NCBI RefSeq assembly: GCF_008124605.1
Contig: NZ_VRYN01000002.1
Span: forward strand, 1-64,000
Direction: 5' to 3'
Source of the DNA: Halobacterium salinarum DSM 3754
Lineage (GTDB): Archaea > Halobacteriota > Halobacteria > Halobacteriales > Halobacteriaceae
DNA length: 64,000 nucleotides
Both the position numbers and the translations under genes were made by a program. Numbering within the stretch: the first letter of the stretch is position 1; every line of letters starts with the position of its first letter. Below the pieces are notes generated by a model that made no database searches, was not told the origin of the DNA, and saw only the letters and a program-made list of their open reading frames with translations. Positions 53,791-61,798 of the stretch are shown piece by piece.

Positions 53791-54486
53791 TCACTCCCGA
53801 GACACTGCGGTGACGCGGTCCCGGAACCAGTCGGCGGCGGCGCGGACGGTGTCCGCATCAGAATGCTGTATTTTCACGCGGACCCGGTCGCCGGGGTAAC
53901 TGCCGACGGTCACGTCGTATGCCTCCTGGAGCGCCGCGATCGTGTCGATGAGCGCGCTCTCGGGGGCGTCCACCGACACCTCTTCGGTGTACACCTGTTC
54001 GCCGGTGAACTCGTCGGCGACGGTCTCGAACATGCCTTTCATCTCGTCGGGCACGCCCGGCAGCACGTAGACGTTGTTCACGGCCGCACCCGGCGCGACG
54101 CCCCGGGGGTTTTCCAGCAGTCGGGCGCCCGCGGGGAGGTGGGTCGTGCCGGTGGTGAGGTTAGCCGCCGAGTAGGTGTCGTGGCGCTGGAAGTACGCCA
54201 CGGCGTCGGCGTGCTCTGTGAGCTCGCGGTCGAACGCGGACGCGACGGCGTCCATGGTCACGTCGTCGTGAGTCGGCCCGACGCCACCGGTCACGATCAC
54301 GGCGTCGTACCGCTCGGACAGCGCCGCAACGTCGGCCTGGATCGTCGCCACCTCGTCAGGGATGACGATCGTCCGTGCGACTGTCGCGCCGCGCTCGTGA
54401 AGCTGCTGGCCGAGCCACGCGGCGTTCGTGTTCACCGTGTCGCCGGCGAGCAATTCATCTCCGACGGTCACCAACGCCACCTGCAT
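53791..54486 (-). CDS. CinA/MoaB-like molybdopterin-binding-fold protein
   Basis: This 231-residue protein has the MoaB/MogA fold: VALVTVGDELLAGDTVNTNAAWL at the start (well-known CinA N-terminal signature), VIVTGGVGPTHDDVT, then VLPGVPDEMKGMF. This is the CinA N-terminal domain without the nicotinamide-nucleotide deamidase C-terminal domain. In other archaea such proteins are called competence-damage-inducible or molybdopterin-binding; role uncertain. Nothing nearby indicates a molybdenum pathway. Confidence 0.8.
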   Translation of the reverse strand: MQVALVTVGDELLAGDTVNTNAAWLGQQLHERGATVARTIVIPDEVATIQADVAALSERYDAVIVTGGVGPTHDDVTMDAVASAFDRELTEHADAVAYFQRHDTYSAANLTTGTTHLPAGARLLENPRGVAPGAAVNNVYVLPGVPDEMKGMFETVADEFTGEQVYTEEVSVDAPESALIDTIAALQEAYDVTVGSYPGDRVRVKIQHSDADTVRAAADWFRDRVTAVSRE

Positions 54487-54520
54487 GCAGTCGGGTAGGG
54501 GCCGCGTGGAGAAAAGCCCC

Positions 54521-55246
54521 CTACTTTTCGAGGTCGACCTCCGACGCCACGCGCTCGGACTCGAGCTGCCGGATCTGGAGCCGATAGTAGATGACGCCGC
54601 CGGCCCCGACGAGGCCCAACAGGACGGCGAGCCCGGCGAACAGCATGGCGTTGCGCTGGCTGTAGTAGCTGATCCGGATCCGGTCGGCGGGCACCGAATC
54701 CCACGCCAGGCGCACCCGATCGTCGTCGATCCGGCGGTCGTATCCGCCGGGCTGGACGGAGCTGATGATCGGGAGCGAGGCGCGCATTCCACGGGGTAGT
54801 GTCACCGAATGCGATCCGTTGACGACCACCGGGATCACGGTCTGTGATCCGTCCGCGGGGGCCGTGTACGCGAACGTACCGTTGGTCGCGGGGAACGTCG
54901 CGACCAGCGCGGAGTCCGTGGTCGAGACGTTGATCGCGTCGCTGCCGACGACTGTGCCGTTGGGGTGTCGGAACGCGACCGCCGAGATGTCCGTCGGCGC
55001 GGCGTCACCACGCCCGGCGGGCCGACCGATGGTCACGTTCTGTCGGTCCGTGACCGACGCCACGACGGTGTACGTGTCACGGGACATGTTCACCGCGACC
55101 GGGGCGGTGTGTGACCACTCGTAGGTGGCGTTCTGGGCGAGCTGCTCGTCGGACGGGGTGGCAGCCGACTGGGGGCCGCCGAAACCAGCACAGCCGGCGG
55201 TGACGGCGAGCGCGGCGACCGCGAGCGCGACCCAGAGCGCCCTCAT
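54521..55246 (-). CDS. Lipoprotein with C-terminal membrane anchor (DUF5803-like)
   Basis: The 241-residue protein has a signal with lipobox VTAGC at the N terminus, an extracytoplasmic beta-rich domain (about 30-185, many Asn/Thr/Ser), and one transmembrane helix near the end (MLFAGLAVLLGLVGAGGVIYY) followed by a short charged tail. Function is unknown. Its start overlaps the stop of the DUF2110-like gene by four bases (ATGA), so it is third in the tfe operon. The unusual topology, lipid anchor plus a C-terminal helix, is seen directly. Confidence 0.72.
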   Translation of the reverse strand: MRALWVALAVAALAVTAGCAGFGGPQSAATPSDEQLAQNATYEWSHTAPVAVNMSRDTYTVVASVTDRQNVTIGRPAGRGDAAPTDISAVAFRHPNGTVVGSDAINVSTTDSALVATFPATNGTFAYTAPADGSQTVIPVVVNGSHSVTLPRGMRASLPIISSVQPGGYDRRIDDDRVRLAWDSVPADRIRISYYSQRNAMLFAGLAVLLGLVGAGGVIYYRLQIRQLESERVASEVDLEK

Positions 55247-55914
55247 GGCACGACGGCAAGGAGCTCCGACGGGAGGTGTTGGCCGATCGCGGCCAGCAGT
55301 CCCGGCGGATCAGTGGAGTCCTTGCAGATGACGCTCTGTTCGAGCAGCCCGATTCGCTCGACGGTGACGATGTCGCGGGCGTGGCCCGCGCGGTTGACTG
55401 TCGCCCGCACCTCGCCGCGGGTGGCGCTGTTCACGTTCAGCCGCCCCGACCCACGGGTCCACTCGTAGAGACGGTCGCGCTCGGCGTCCGCGAGCGCCGC
55501 CGGCCCGTCGTCGTCGTGGACGAACCGCAGCGGCATGTGCTGGACGAGCCCGAACCGCTCCCGGATCTGGCTGGGAGTGCCCGGCCCGAGGTCGAGCTCC
55601 GCGGCGGGGACGCGCACGTCCTCGCCGGCGTCGAGCACGATGCCGTCGTCGTCCCAGGACGCAAGCGTCCCGACGTACGTCTCTCCGGGCTCGAACTCGG
55701 GTGTGATTTCGCCCCAGGACTCCACCAGCGCGTTGCGGGCGGCGACCTCGTCCGGGCCCTCCAGGGTGACCGTCGGGAAGTCGTCGTGTCGAACGCCGAC
55801 ATCGACGGTGACCGCGAGGGAGCCGATGTCGTTGCCGACGAGCGACCGGAGCCCGTCGAGGGCCCGCTCACGGGCGTCGCCGCTGACGTAGACTTTGGTT
55901 GCGAGTACGACCAT
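55243..55914 (-). CDS. DUF2110-family protein
   Basis: A 223-residue soluble protein. It begins VVLATKVYVSGDARERALDG and has an internal S1/OB-like strand region (YVGTLASWDDDGIVLDAGED). The C-terminal part carries RLNVNSATRGEVRATVNRAGH. DUF2110 members are archaeal and often adjoin tfe, as here, where the ATG shares its last base with the TFE stop (TAATG). A nucleic-acid-related role is suggested by context only. Confidence 0.75.
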   Translation of the reverse strand: MVVLATKVYVSGDARERALDGLRSLVGNDIGSLAVTVDVGVRHDDFPTVTLEGPDEVAARNALVESWGEITPEFEPGETYVGTLASWDDDGIVLDAGEDVRVPAAELDLGPGTPSQIRERFGLVQHMPLRFVHDDDGPAALADAERDRLYEWTRGSGRLNVNSATRGEVRATVNRAGHARDIVTVERIGLLEQSVICKDSTDPPGLLAAIGQHLPSELLAVVP

Positions 55915-56432
55915 TAGGCCTCCACGGCGAGTTCCGAGCGCAGTCGCTCGATGCGGTCGTCCATCGCGTCAACGAGGTCGGTGTTCTCCATGGCTTCGAC
56001 GGCGGAGCCACACTCCGGACACTCGAACCCGAGGTCCATCGCCTCGCCGAACTCGAAGCGGATCGAACAGACCTCACAGAGGTAGAACTCGTTTTCGAGT
56101 TCGTACTCGCGGCGGTCGACGAGCGCCTCCAGCAGTCGGTCCATCTCCTCGCGGAGGTTCCCCGGCACGTTCTCGTACTGGAACGTCCAGAGATACGTGA
56201 GCCACCCCGAGTCCTCGTCGCGGACCCGGCGGTAGGTCGCGAGGTCGTTCTCGTAGAGGATGAACAGCGCGCGCCGCACGTCGTTGAGCTCCAGCCCGAG
56301 TCGCTCGGCGAGTTCCTCGTCGGTCACCTCGCCGTCCGGCGGCGCGGCCGCGACGGGCATCCCCTTCGGTCCGACCAGCTCGTGGAGGTACTTCTGTACC
56401 ACGGGGTCGTCAAGTAAGTCCTCAAAAGCCAT
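55914..56432 (-). CDS. tfe: Transcription initiation factor E alpha subunit (TFE)
   Basis: This 172-residue archaeal TFE has an N-terminal winged helix (about 1-90, EELAERLGLELNDVRRALFIL) and a zinc ribbon with CEVC and CPEC (about 127-150), then a helical tail. TFE stabilises the open complex with TBP, TFB and RNA polymerase. The start ATG 56432 is taken over a longer frame because MAFEDLLDDP is the expected N terminus. It heads the operon with the DUF2110-like and lipoprotein genes. Confidence 0.93.
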   Translation of the reverse strand: MAFEDLLDDPVVQKYLHELVGPKGMPVAAAPPDGEVTDEELAERLGLELNDVRRALFILYENDLATYRRVRDEDSGWLTYLWTFQYENVPGNLREEMDRLLEALVDRREYELENEFYLCEVCSIRFEFGEAMDLGFECPECGSAVEAMENTDLVDAMDDRIERLRSELAVEA

Positions 56433-56640
56433 TGTTGAAACCGGCGGTCGGAGCGCCATTAAGTCTTGTTACTCCGGGGGCGTTCGTGGGCGCTGCGAGG
56501 CCGCGAACGGCTTTCGTGGCCGGTGCTCGTCAGTGAATACTGTGACTGGAGTGCTCGCTGCCGCGCGCCGAGGCGGTCCTGTTCCGTGTCGCGCTCGGTG
56601 AGCCCTGGCCGACGACTGTCGCCGCGACCGCCGCCGGCGG

Positions 56641-57219
56641 CTAGTCGCCGTCGCCGGCGGCCGCACCCTCGGGGTGGTCGCCGTCCTCGACGTCGACGAC
56701 GTGCTTGCCGAGTTCCTCGGGGATCACGCGGCGCTCGGCGTTCTCGTAGCCCTGTTCGAGTTCGCGGCCGTCGAACAGCCGGTCGAGGAAGACCGCGAGC
56801 CCGGCGACCTCGCTGTGGGGCTGGTTCGTCACGCCGACGTTCCAGTCGGCGGCCTCGTACACATCCCCGGGCACTTTCTCGCCGCCGACGACGACCAACA
56901 CCGGCTCCTCGCGGTGGATGGTGCGGATCTCGTCGTCGACGGACTGGAGCTGTTCGCCGTACATCGTGAGGTGGACCACCACGCCCGGCCAGTCCTCGAT
57001 GGTGGCGTTCAGTTCCGTCGTCCGTTCGACATCGAACGGGCCGCCGAACCGGCCGGTGATGTCGCGGACTGTCTCGGCGGCCTGGGTCGCGTTGTCGGGG
57101 AACAGCACGCGGTCCGCGCCGAGCGCGCGCGCCGTCAGCCCGACGTGTGTCGTCATGCGGTCGTCCCGGCCCGGCCGATGGCCGTACCGGAGGACCGCGA
57201 CTTCGGGATGGGACTGCAT
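56641..57219 (-). CDS. trm56: tRNA (cytidine(56)-2'-O)-methyltransferase (aTrm56)
   Basis: The 192-residue SPOUT-fold enzyme has VAVLRYGHRPGRDDRMTTHV at the start, VVVHLTMYGEQL mid-protein, and VVVGGEKVPGDVYEAADWNVGV, the knotted SAM-binding region, characteristic of archaeal Trm56. It methylates the 2'-hydroxyl of C56 in the T loop of tRNA. The gene runs toward tfe with 208 bases between their ends and starts; that gap shows no other gene. Confidence 0.9.
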   Translation of the reverse strand: MQSHPEVAVLRYGHRPGRDDRMTTHVGLTARALGADRVLFPDNATQAAETVRDITGRFGGPFDVERTTELNATIEDWPGVVVHLTMYGEQLQSVDDEIRTIHREEPVLVVVGGEKVPGDVYEAADWNVGVTNQPHSEVAGLAVFLDRLFDGRELEQGYENAERRVIPEELGKHVVDVEDGDHPEGAAAGDGD

Positions 57220-57412
57220 GCGTCCCGGAAGGTGTGCCGTCGGGGTACGCGTTTCGGAACGGCCCATGCGGTGTGCCGTGTGGACGATGGTCCACACCCG
57301 GATCGGAATGTCTATGCCCGCCGGCGTTGTACCAGTAGGGGAGCTGATCTTTGCACATGTCTTTCCAGTTTTGGCCGTGTCTGTCACCCCTCGCGGGGCT
57401 GGCGGTGGTAGC

Positions 57413-58069
57413 GTGAATCCGAGCCGCGTCGACAGCCTCACCGACCTCGCGTACGGCGTGTTGATCTTTGCTGCGGTCGGACTGATCCTGCGCGTCGGAA
57501 CGAAAACCGGCGTTGCGTTCGGGTTCGGCGTGCTGGCGGCCTACGTGTTGCACATCGCATGGAAGATGGCGCGCTTCGATCCCGAGTGGATGACGCGGAC
57601 CGTCGACGAAACCGTCACGGAGACTGTCGAGGAGTCCATGGACGAAGCCGTCGAGCAAACCATGGGCGAAACCGTCGAGCGAACCGTCGACGAGACTGTC
57701 GGTGAGACCGTCGAACAGACTGTTGATGAGACGGTCAGCGAAACCGTCGAGGAGACGGTCAAGGAGTCCGTCGAATCCACGGTCGACGAAACCGTGGGTG
57801 AGACCGTCGAGCAAACCGTCGACGAGACTGTCAGCGAAACCGTCGAGGAGACTGTCAAAGAGTCCGTCGAGGAGACCGTGGATGAGACGGTCAGCGAGAC
57901 TGTCGAGGAGTCGGTCAAACAGCAAGTCGAGGAGTCGGTCAACGAGACGGTCGAAGAGACCGTCGAACAAACCGTCAAAGAGACCGTCGACGAGCGGCTC
58001 GCCGCAGCGGACGTGCAGCCGGGCGACGACGACGAACCCGGCGACGACGAGGACGGGGCCGAGCCGTGA
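57413..58069 (+). CDS. Membrane-anchored protein with 33 tetrapeptide repeats
   Basis: The protein has 218 residues from GTG 57413. Two hydrophobic segments (about 14-26 and 33-48) are followed by residues 63-194, an unbroken run of 33 four-residue units of the form T-V-x-E, with valine (twice methionine) at every fourth residue. Units 91-121 and 123-153 are identical, a recent internal duplication. The end is an Asp/Glu-rich tail. I recognise no family. It lies 33 bases before the PiT transporter and probably shares its transcript. GTG 57413 is the first start that leaves a soluble N terminus; an ATG at 57314 is in frame. Confidence 0.7.
   Translation: MNPSRVDSLTDLAYGVLIFAAVGLILRVGTKTGVAFGFGVLAAYVLHIAWKMARFDPEWMTRTVDETVTETVEESMDEAVEQTMGETVERTVDETVGETVEQTVDETVSETVEETVKESVESTVDETVGETVEQTVDETVSETVEETVKESVEETVDETVSETVEESVKQQVEESVNETVEETVEQTVKETVDERLAAADVQPGDDDEPGDDEDGAEP
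57599..57994 (+). repeat. 12-bp coding repeat array (33 units)
   Basis: These are the DNA repeats behind the T-V-x-E units. A 96-bp block spanning 11 or more codons recurs at a 96-bp offset in the region 57683-57871. The codons vary, so the array is old apart from that later duplication. Confidence 0.8.
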
Positions 58070-58102
58070 TCGGTGCGCGGACGCGACACACTGGGGGCGG
58101 CC

Positions 58103-59281
58103 ATGATTAGCGCGCTGCTCGGGGTGGGGTTGGTTGTTGCGGCGTTCGTCGGTTTCAACGTGGGCGGATCGACGACCGGGCCGGCGTTCGGCCCGGCCGT
58201 GGGTGCGGACGCGCTGTCGAAGCCGACGGCAGCCGGTCTGATGACCGTGTTCTTCTTCATCGGGGCGTGGACGCTCGGCCGCCGCGTCGTGGACACGCTG
58301 GGCACGGAGCTGCTGCGCCAGCCCGGCATCTTCACCCTGGAGGCCAGCATCGGCGTGCTGTTTTTCATCGGACTGGCGTTGTTCGTCGGGAACTACGCCG
58401 GTGTGCCGGCATCGACGTCGATGACCGCCGTCGGTGCGATCGCGGGCCTCGGATTGGCGCGTGACGCCCTCGACGTCGCGGTCATGGGTGAGATCGTGAT
58501 CTGGTGGGTGGTCGCGCCCGTCATCGGCTTCTGGGTGTCGCTGATCATCGGCCGATACTTCTACGCGCGGCTCCACCGCCGAGTGGCCATGAACCGCACG
58601 GAGGGCGCGCTCCTCCGGGTCGACCGGACGGGCGCGATCCCGACGGTGCGGCCGGCGGAGAACACGAACCGCCGGGAGTTGTTCGGCGTGGTCACGGTCA
58701 TCACGATCGGGTGTTTGATGGCGTTTTCCTCCGGCACGTCGAACATCGCGAACGCCATCGCACCGCTGGTCGGCAGCGGCGTGGTGGGGATGAACCCCGC
58801 CATCCTCCTGGGGTGTGCCGCGGTCGGCGTCGGCTCGTTCACGATCGCGCGCCGGACCCTCGAAACGATGGGCAGCGATATCACCGAGCTGCCGCTGACG
58901 GCCGCCATCGTGGTGGCGTCGGTGAGCGCGACGCTGGTGATCTTCCTGTCGGCGATCGGGATTCCGGCGAGCTTCGTGGTCATCGCGACGGTGAGCATCG
59001 TCGGGCTCGGGTGGGGGCGTGCGACCCGCCCGGTGAGCGTGCAAAGCGCGGTCAGCGGGGACTCCGACGTGGCGGTGTCTGTCGGCGGGTTGGCCGCCGA
59101 CGACCCCGACGAGGCGGTGCCGGCCATCGGCGAGGAACAGCCCGAGGACATCCCGAGTGCGGGCGACCTCTTCGACCCGGGGACGACCGTGCGGGTGATC
59201 GCGATGCAGAACCTGGTGCCGATTGTGGGCACCGTCAGCGCGTACCTGGCGTTTCGGTTCCTCCCGATCTGGGGGTTTTAG
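58103..59281 (+). CDS. PiT-family inorganic phosphate (or sulfate) transporter
   Basis: This 392-residue transporter has two repeated halves, each with the family signature: GFNVGGSTTGPAFGPAVGA near the start and SSGTSNIANAIAPLVGSG near the middle. About ten transmembrane helices are seen, with an acidic cytoplasmic loop late in the protein. PiT carriers take up phosphate by cation symport; the first signature (NVGGSTTG, not the usual NDAANA) is divergent, so another anion is possible. It follows the repeat protein by 33 bases. Confidence 0.82.
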   Translation: MISALLGVGLVVAAFVGFNVGGSTTGPAFGPAVGADALSKPTAAGLMTVFFFIGAWTLGRRVVDTLGTELLRQPGIFTLEASIGVLFFIGLALFVGNYAGVPASTSMTAVGAIAGLGLARDALDVAVMGEIVIWWVVAPVIGFWVSLIIGRYFYARLHRRVAMNRTEGALLRVDRTGAIPTVRPAENTNRRELFGVVTVITIGCLMAFSSGTSNIANAIAPLVGSGVVGMNPAILLGCAAVGVGSFTIARRTLETMGSDITELPLTAAIVVASVSATLVIFLSAIGIPASFVVIATVSIVGLGWGRATRPVSVQSAVSGDSDVAVSVGGLAADDPDEAVPAIGEEQPEDIPSAGDLFDPGTTVRVIAMQNLVPIVGTVSAYLAFRFLPIWGF

Positions 59282-59362
59282 CGGCCGGGACAGCGCGCCT
59301 GGCCGTGGCGGGTGCGGCCGGGCAATCAGAACGCACTTGTCGTGGGGGCCAGAGCGTCCGGT

Positions 59363-60307
59363 ATGGAACTCACTGGGAAGCGGATCGTCGTGACGGGCGG
59401 TGCAGGACTCGTGGGCAGCCACGCAGCGGGCGCGCTGGCCGACGACAACGACGTGCTCGTGGCCGACGACCTCTCGAAGGGCAGCCGGGCGGCGGTTCCG
59501 GACGGCGTCGAGTTCCGACGCCGGGACATGTGTGACCCCGACGACGTGGCGGACGTCATCACGCCGGACGTGGACATCGTGTTCCACTTCGCGGCGTACA
59601 CGGACACGAACTACGAGCAGCCCCGACAGCTGTTCGAGGAGAACGGGGCGATGACGTACAACGTGCTCGAACGGATGGCGGCGGTCGGCGTCGACCGGTT
59701 CGCGTTCACGTCGTCGTCGACGGTGTACGGCGAAGCGCCGATGCCCACGCCCGAGGATTACGCGCCCCTGGAGCCGATCTCGGTCTATGGCGCGTCGAAG
59801 CTGGCCGACGAGGGACTGATCTCGACGTACGCCCACGCTCACGGGATCACGTCGTGGGTGTATCGGTTCGCGAACATCGTGGGACCGCGCCAGCGCGGCA
59901 CCGTCGTCCCGGATTTCATTCAGAAGCTGCGGGCGGACCCGGAGACGCTGACGATCCTGGGGGACGGCCGCCAGGAGAAGTCATACCTGCACGTCGAGGA
60001 CTGCGTGGACGCCATGACACACGTGATCGAGCACGCCCCGTCGCGGCCGCTGAACGTGTTCAACCTGGGGACGCGGACCACCACGTCGGTCACCGCGATC
60101 GCGGACCTCGTCAGCGACGAGCTCGGCGTCGATCCGGCCTACGAGTACACGGGCGGCGACCGCGGCTGGACCGGCGACGTGCCGCGGATGCGGCTGTCAA
60201 TCGAGAAGCTAGCCGCGCTGGGGTGGGAGCCGACACGAGCGAGCGACGAGGCAGTGCGGACGGCGGCCGCGGAGCTGGCGGCGGAACTCAGTGGGGACGA
60301 AGCGTAG
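59363..60307 (+). CDS. NAD-dependent nucleotide-sugar epimerase/dehydratase
   Basis: A 314-residue extended SDR. The NAD motif is VTGGAGLVGSHAAG (about 10-20), the catalytic Ser/Thr is in FTSSSTVYGEAP and the YxxxK pair is YGASK. It ends with the sugar-binding segment LGDGRQEKSYLHVEDCVDA. Similar haloarchaeal proteins act on UDP-glucose/galactose or related sugars for glycan synthesis. ATG 59363 fits the expected N terminus. It is a single gene downstream of the transporter by 81 bases. Confidence 0.82.
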   Translation: MELTGKRIVVTGGAGLVGSHAAGALADDNDVLVADDLSKGSRAAVPDGVEFRRRDMCDPDDVADVITPDVDIVFHFAAYTDTNYEQPRQLFEENGAMTYNVLERMAAVGVDRFAFTSSSTVYGEAPMPTPEDYAPLEPISVYGASKLADEGLISTYAHAHGITSWVYRFANIVGPRQRGTVVPDFIQKLRADPETLTILGDGRQEKSYLHVEDCVDAMTHVIEHAPSRPLNVFNLGTRTTTSVTAIADLVSDELGVDPAYEYTGGDRGWTGDVPRMRLSIEKLAALGWEPTRASDEAVRTAAAELAAELSGDEA

Positions 60308-60346
60308 CGTGGAGGTGGCCGGCTGGCAGCGGGGTTTGCGGGGGTG

Positions 60347-60661
60347 TTAGTTCCGGGCTGTGGGGTGGCCGTCACTGTCGTCGGCAGGGGTGGGCACGTA
60401 CTGGTCTTCCCACTCGCGGCGGGATTGGAGCTCGCGTTTCCCGCGGTCGGTGAGCAGGTAGTGGTTGGTTCGTTCGTCGGCTTTCGTTTTTTCCAGGAGG
60501 CCCTTGTCGACGAGCGTGTCGAGGTTGGGGTAGAGGCGCCCGTGGTTGATGTTGCCTGTGTAATACGTTTCGAGATCGGATTTGATGTCGAGGCCGTTCG
60601 GGGTGTCGAGCCCGGCGGCGACCACGAGCAAATCCCGCTGGAATCCAGTGAGGTCGTCCAT
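60347..60661 (-). CDS. PadR-family transcriptional regulator
   Basis: The 104-residue winged-helix protein matches PadR: FQRDLLVVAAGLDTPNGLDI, YYTGNINHGRLYPNLDTLVDKGLL (the DNA-recognition region), and a C-terminal RELQSRREWEDQY helix. It would repress or activate nearby genes; the nearest candidates are itself and the GAF gene upstream on the same strand (75 bases). The ATG at 60661 has an AT-rich stretch TATTAAGTA upstream. Confidence 0.85.
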   Translation of the reverse strand: MDDLTGFQRDLLVVAAGLDTPNGLDIKSDLETYYTGNINHGRLYPNLDTLVDKGLLEKTKADERTNHYLLTDRGKRELQSRREWEDQYVPTPADDSDGHPTARN

Positions 60662-60735
60662 CTCTCCAGGTGAAGTAGAACACCCCCACTGTATTAAGTA
60701 CTCTGGCAGAAGTGTCAAATACAAGTCTTTTCGAG

Positions 60736-61455
60736 TTACTGTTCGACCCGGGGCGGAGTGAGAAGCTCCGAGTCCGCGAGACCGGCACACGCCCCCACGA
60801 TCGTGAGCACACGCTCTGGCGTGAAGAACTCGGGGGTGTGGGATTCGGCGTCGACGATGCCGACGACGTCGTCGCCAGCGAGGACGGGACAGCAGCATTC
60901 GCTGGCGACGGCGCTGTCGCGCTCGTTGCCGGGACCGTCGTGGGCTGCGGTGTCGTCGACAACCACAGCCTCCCCACTGCGTCCCACAGCGGCGTTGGTC
61001 GAGCGGGCAGCAACCGAGTCTGTGAGCGGGACGACGGCGCGTGACGGCGCACCCGTGCAGGCTTCCTTGACGAGGATCGGGTGGCCGTCGCTGTCGGCTG
61101 CACGCCGGTAGATCCCCAGCCAGTCGACGGGGAGTTCCTCGGCGAGCGCGTCGACAGTCCCGGCGAGCGCAGCGAGGCGGGCGGTGTTGGGGTGGTCGCG
61201 GAGCTGTTCGGGGTCGTATTCGAGCCCACAGATCGGCGCGAGGTTGTACTGGTCGTCCGCGGGGCCGACGTCACGCGCCGTGCCGGGAGTCGACTCGGAC
61301 GGCACGGGGTACGTGTAGTGGTCTTCGACGGCCGCCGTGGTGATCGTCGTGTGGGGCGGCCGTGCAACCAGCGCCGCGCCGCGGTGGGCGGCGTCCGAGG
61401 CCGCATCCGCGTACTCCGGGAGGCCGATGGCCCGGAGATACGAGTCGTGGTCCAT
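60736..61455 (-). CDS. GAF-domain protein
   Basis: The 239-residue soluble protein has a C-terminal GAF domain (about 95-225): LPVDWLGIYRRA, ILVKEACTGAP, VVVDDTAAHDG, the cysteine-rich ECCCPVLAGDDVVGIVDAES, a pattern typical of GAF domains in free methionine sulfoxide reductase-like proteins. The N-terminal part is a Tyr/Pro-rich segment of unknown role. It may sense a small molecule or redox state through its CCC cluster. A TATA box 23-30 bases before the ATG indicates a leaderless message. Confidence 0.75.
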   Translation of the reverse strand: MDHDSYLRAIGLPEYADAASDAAHRGAALVARPPHTTITTAAVEDHYTYPVPSESTPGTARDVGPADDQYNLAPICGLEYDPEQLRDHPNTARLAALAGTVDALAEELPVDWLGIYRRAADSDGHPILVKEACTGAPSRAVVPLTDSVAARSTNAAVGRSGEAVVVDDTAAHDGPGNERDSAVASECCCPVLAGDDVVGIVDAESHTPEFFTPERVLTIVGACAGLADSELLTPPRVEQ

Positions 61456-61477
61456 GCTACCACCTTTGTACCGCCGG

Positions 61478-61485
61478 TATTTATG
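61478..61485 (-). promoter_or_regulatory. TATA box of the GAF gene
   Basis: On the minus strand CATAAATA lies 23-30 bases before the ATG at 61455. Confidence 0.6.
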
Positions 61486-61693
61486 TGCACTCACTGGTGG
61501 GATATGCCGGGGTCGGTCGGGCGCGGAACGTGACACAGTCCGAACTATTCTGCGGTCTGTGACGGGGGCGGTCGTTGTGTCGAGGTTCCACCCGGAAATA
61601 TCCGGATGGGGACGCGGTCGTGTGCCGGGCGTCCCTGAATCCGGACGTATGACGTGTGCCAACGGGCAACGCACTTATGTGTTACCAATCCCC

Positions 61694-61703
61694 ATAATTA
61701 TAT
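61694..61703 (+). promoter_or_regulatory. TATA-like box of the prkA operon
   Basis: ATAATTATAT lies about 100 bases before the ATG at 61799. It is the strongest AT-rich stretch in the gap, so a leader of about 70 bases is predicted. Confidence 0.45.
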
Positions 61704-61798
61704 GAGTGCCGGTGTCCCGCCCAGCGACCGCCCCCACACCCCACATCTGACCCACCTCGGTCGCACACCCGGGCGAGCCATCGAGACACACACCCACC

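Larger units (their letters stand above)
61456..61798. other. 343-bp divergent gap with two promoters
   Basis: The gap separates the GAF gene (minus) from the prkA genes (plus). It holds the GAF TATA box at 61478-61485 and an AT-rich promoter-like stretch at 61694-61703 suited to prkA with a leader of about 70 bases. No gene or RNA is recognised between them. Confidence 0.5.

Noticed and set aside
57599-57994. Regular 12-bp repeats considered as a CRISPR array or non-coding satellite
   Set aside because: There are no unique spacers of constant length, and the repeats are in frame and encode a strict amino-acid pattern, so they are part of a protein gene. No CRISPR array was seen anywhere in the window.
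56459-59842. A minus-strand open frame of more than 1100 codons
   Set aside because: It is dominated by Arg, His and Asp with long repeats derived from the tetrapeptide gene's antisense strand and contains no known domain.
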